Shown in pieces: positions 5,747-7,273 of a stretch of DNA of 7,273 bases (positions are counted from its first letter, which is position 1; the number at the start of each line of letters is the position of its first letter). Both the position numbers and the translations under genes were made by a program. Source of the stretch: Chitinophagaceae bacterium (GTDB taxonomy: Bacteria; Bacteroidota; Bacteroidia; Chitinophagales; Chitinophagaceae); the NCBI GenBank assembly GCA_021738605.1, contig JAIPBY010000124.1, positions 1 through 7,273 of the forward strand, read 5' to 3'. Under the pieces are notes generated by a model. It was not told the DNA's origin, did not search any database, and saw only the letters and a program-made list of their open reading frames with translations.

Positions 5747-7273
5747 TTATTTTTTAGGAACCAGCTTCATCGAAATGATGGCCAGCCTGTTTGTTTCCTT
5801 TGTATCCATGCGCTCAACTTTCATGTAGAGTTTTCTTTCACCCGGCACTACGTTTTGCAACTGAAGTTCTTTCGTGCTGAACATGGTGCTTGAATGGTTT
5901 TCCAATTTGAACGATGCAATCTTGGGTCCGTTGGGGGAATCCTGGTGCAGACTGATCTGGTAGCCCTTGATCAGTTGTGCAGGAATGCCATACCCAAATT
6001 CAATCGTCCCAATGCTTTCCAAATCAATGTTGGAAAACTCCAACCATCCATTGTTGCCCTGGCTGATGTTCAGGAAGGCAGCACGGTGTTTGTTCCAGTC
6101 CTTGATCTCAACCCTCAGGTTGCCGCTGTTGCTTGGCATGTTCACCAATGCACTTTTGAGTGAAACAGAACCCATTGCGCTCAGTGGCTTGATTCCTGCT
6201 CCGCCCTTGTCGGTATAGGTGGCAGTGATCAACATCAGGTTGCCGGTGCCCATGTCTTTTTCTGATGGTTTGATGGTTCCCTTTGAAGGAAGTGAAGGAG
6301 CGTCTTTTTTGTTCAGGCTCAATACCCAATCAACAATCATTCCTGCCTCTTCTTGTTTCAGGTCTGGATGGGCAGCCATGGCCACTTCGCCCCAAACACC
6401 GCTTCCGCCTTTGATGATTTTATTGGTGAGGTAGGCCCTTGCCTTGGCATCGCCTTCATATTTCTCTGCAACCATTTTATAGGCTGGTCCTACGGATTTC
6501 TCTGCTTCTTTGTGGCAGGCCTTGCAATCAAGGGTCGCCGCCAGGTTCTTTCCTTCCATGATCGAAGTCATCACCTGGTGTCCAACCACCTGTGCTTTGT
6601 CTGGTCCGTTCAGGTAATCAACTTTTACATAAATAGATTTTTTATCTACTTTATCGGTAGTACCATCTTCCTTGTCTTTCACATTGACGGTATAAGGTAC
6701 TGGCTGACCAGGAAAATAAAATTTGTTTCCCGCATCCAATGTTACACTTACTTCAGGTGCTTCGTTTCCTGCATAGACTTTTACTACTTCGCTCCTGGTA
6801 ACACCTCCCTTTGGATCTTTCACTTCAACATAGATGGCATATTCGCCGGCCTTGGTGAAAGTAAATGAGGTATTGGGGGTATTTGCTGGTGGACGAACAG
6901 CAGAACCAAAATGCCATACATAACTCAGGGCATCATTGTCTGCATCAGCTGATCCAATAGCATCCGCCTTGACGGTGAATGGAATGCTGCCTGAAAGTTT
7001 AGGCACATTGATTTTTGCCTTGGGAGCCCGGTTGCCTCCATTGTAATCAATTCTGGAAAGGGCGGCATCGGCATTCTTGCTGAACCAGCCTGAACCGTAT
7101 TCGAGCACATAGAACCTGCCGTCTGGGCCCACTTCAACATCAATCGGACTTTTGAATTTTGTAGCGTCCATGAAGGGCTCCATTTGCTGGTAATTGCCTT
7201 CAGCATCCATGCTCACCATTTTCATCCATCCCCTGATCCATTCGTAGAACAAGAGTTTTCCGTTGAAATAGTC
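5747..7273 (-). CDS. PQQ-type sugar dehydrogenase / PKD / cytochrome c / CBM6-like fusion protein, C-terminal part
   Basis: The C-terminal 508 residues of a large exported multidomain protein; the frame is open to the right edge, so there is no start in the window. Residue numbers count from the codon at 7252-7250. Residues 1-75 match the end of a PQQ-dependent glucose/sorbosone dehydrogenase beta-propeller (Glu-Trp-Ile-Arg-Gly-Trp, then Gly-Pro-Asp-Gly-Arg-Phe-Tyr-Val-Leu-Glu-Tyr-Gly). Residues 76-161 form a PKD-like domain. Residues 163-210 look like another beta domain. Residues 222-314 are a class I cytochrome c: haem motif Cys243-Lys-Ala-Cys246-His247, and Met292 in Val-Ala-Met-Ala-Ala-His-Pro as the probable sixth ligand. 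Residues 335-501 look like a CBM6-type jelly roll (Asn-Gly-Trp-Leu-Glu-Phe, then Gly-Tyr-Gly-Ile-Pro-Ala). It probably oxidises sugars in the periplasm or at the cell surface and passes electrons through its own haem. The CBM call is the least certain. Confidence 0.9.
   Translation of the reverse strand, partial: DYFNGKLLFYEWIRGWMKMVSMDAEGNYQQMEPFMDATKFKSPIDVEVGPDGRFYVLEYGSGWFSKNADAALSRIDYNGGNRAPKAKINVPKLSGSIPFTVKADAIGSADADNDALSYVWHFGSAVRPPANTPNTSFTFTKAGEYAIYVEVKDPKGGVTRSEVVKVYAGNEAPEVSVTLDAGNKFYFPGQPVPYTVNVKDKEDGTTDKVDKKSIYVKVDYLNGPDKAQVVGHQVMTSIMEGKNLAATLDCKACHKEAEKSVGPAYKMVAEKYEGDAKARAYLTNKIIKGGSGVWGEVAMAAHPDLKQEEAGMIVDWVLSLNKKDAPSLPSKGTIKPSEKDMGTGNLMLITATYTDKGGAGIKPLSAMGSVSLKSALVNMPSNSGNLRVEIKDWNKHRAAFLNISQGNNGWLEFSNIDLESIGTIEFGYGIPAQLIKGYQISLHQDSPNGPKIASFKLENHSSTMFSTKELQLQNVVPGERKLYMKVERMDTKETNRLAIISMKLVPKK

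Noticed and set aside
6353..6868. Long rightward open frame of 171 codons opposite the cytochrome c region
   Set aside because: It is the antisense shadow of the dehydrogenase/cytochrome gene, whose haem motif and domain matches establish the real frame; the rightward product has no recognisable features.

Overview
The window looks like chromosomal DNA from a member of the Bacteroidota, most likely a Chitinophagaceae-type organism. The evidence is a DUF5606 gene (a Bacteroidota-specific family), promoters matching the TAnnTTTG -7 element of that phylum, weak or absent Shine-Dalgarno sequences, and Bacteroidota-style versions of the M3 peptidase, the Tat-exported sugar isomerase and the PQQ-dehydrogenase/cytochrome fusion. 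The phylum call is confident; the family call is inference. I see no rRNA, tRNA, CRISPR array, insertion sequence or phage gene.

Layout. (1) Bases 1-2733, rightward: the 3' part of a DsbA-family thioredoxin-fold gene (its start lies before the window), a DUF5606 gene and an M3-family oligoendopeptidase. They are separated by 33 and 22 bases with no terminator between them, so probably one transcription unit. It ends at a strong hairpin terminator at 2825-2855. A promoter-like TATCTTTG sits between the peptidase stop codon and this terminator and could drive a transcript of about 55 bases. (2) Bases 2854-3880, leftward: a SCO1/SenC copper-chaperone-like gene followed one base later by a Fur-family metalloregulator that starts with GTG. 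(3) Bases 3881-3977: a compact divergent control region with a good -7 element for each direction and a perfect 15-bp inverted repeat (6-bp arms, 3-bp spacer) just upstream of the rightward -7 element. (4) Bases 3978-4367, rightward: a MerC-domain membrane protein rich in His and Cys. (5) Bases 4436-5702, rightward: a Tat-signal sugar phosphate isomerase/epimerase-type TIM barrel, then after one base a four-helix TMEM220-family membrane protein. A bidirectional terminator overlaps the last stop codon. (6) Bases 5747-7273, leftward: the C-terminal part of a large exported protein carrying the end of a PQQ-type sugar dehydrogenase domain, a PKD-like domain, a class I cytochrome c domain and a CBM6-like sheet domain; its N-terminus lies beyond the window.

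How the genes may work together. The most suggestive part is the sco-fur / merC divergent module. A metal-sensing repressor is co-transcribed with a copper-type thioredoxin-fold protein and faces a putative metal-transport membrane protein whose promoter carries a Fur-sized palindrome. This fits a small metal-homeostasis circuit; the metal (zinc or copper being most plausible) cannot be read from the sequence. The remaining genes are ordinary peptide turnover, envelope and sugar-oxidation functions. I do not see a clearly new defence or mobile system.
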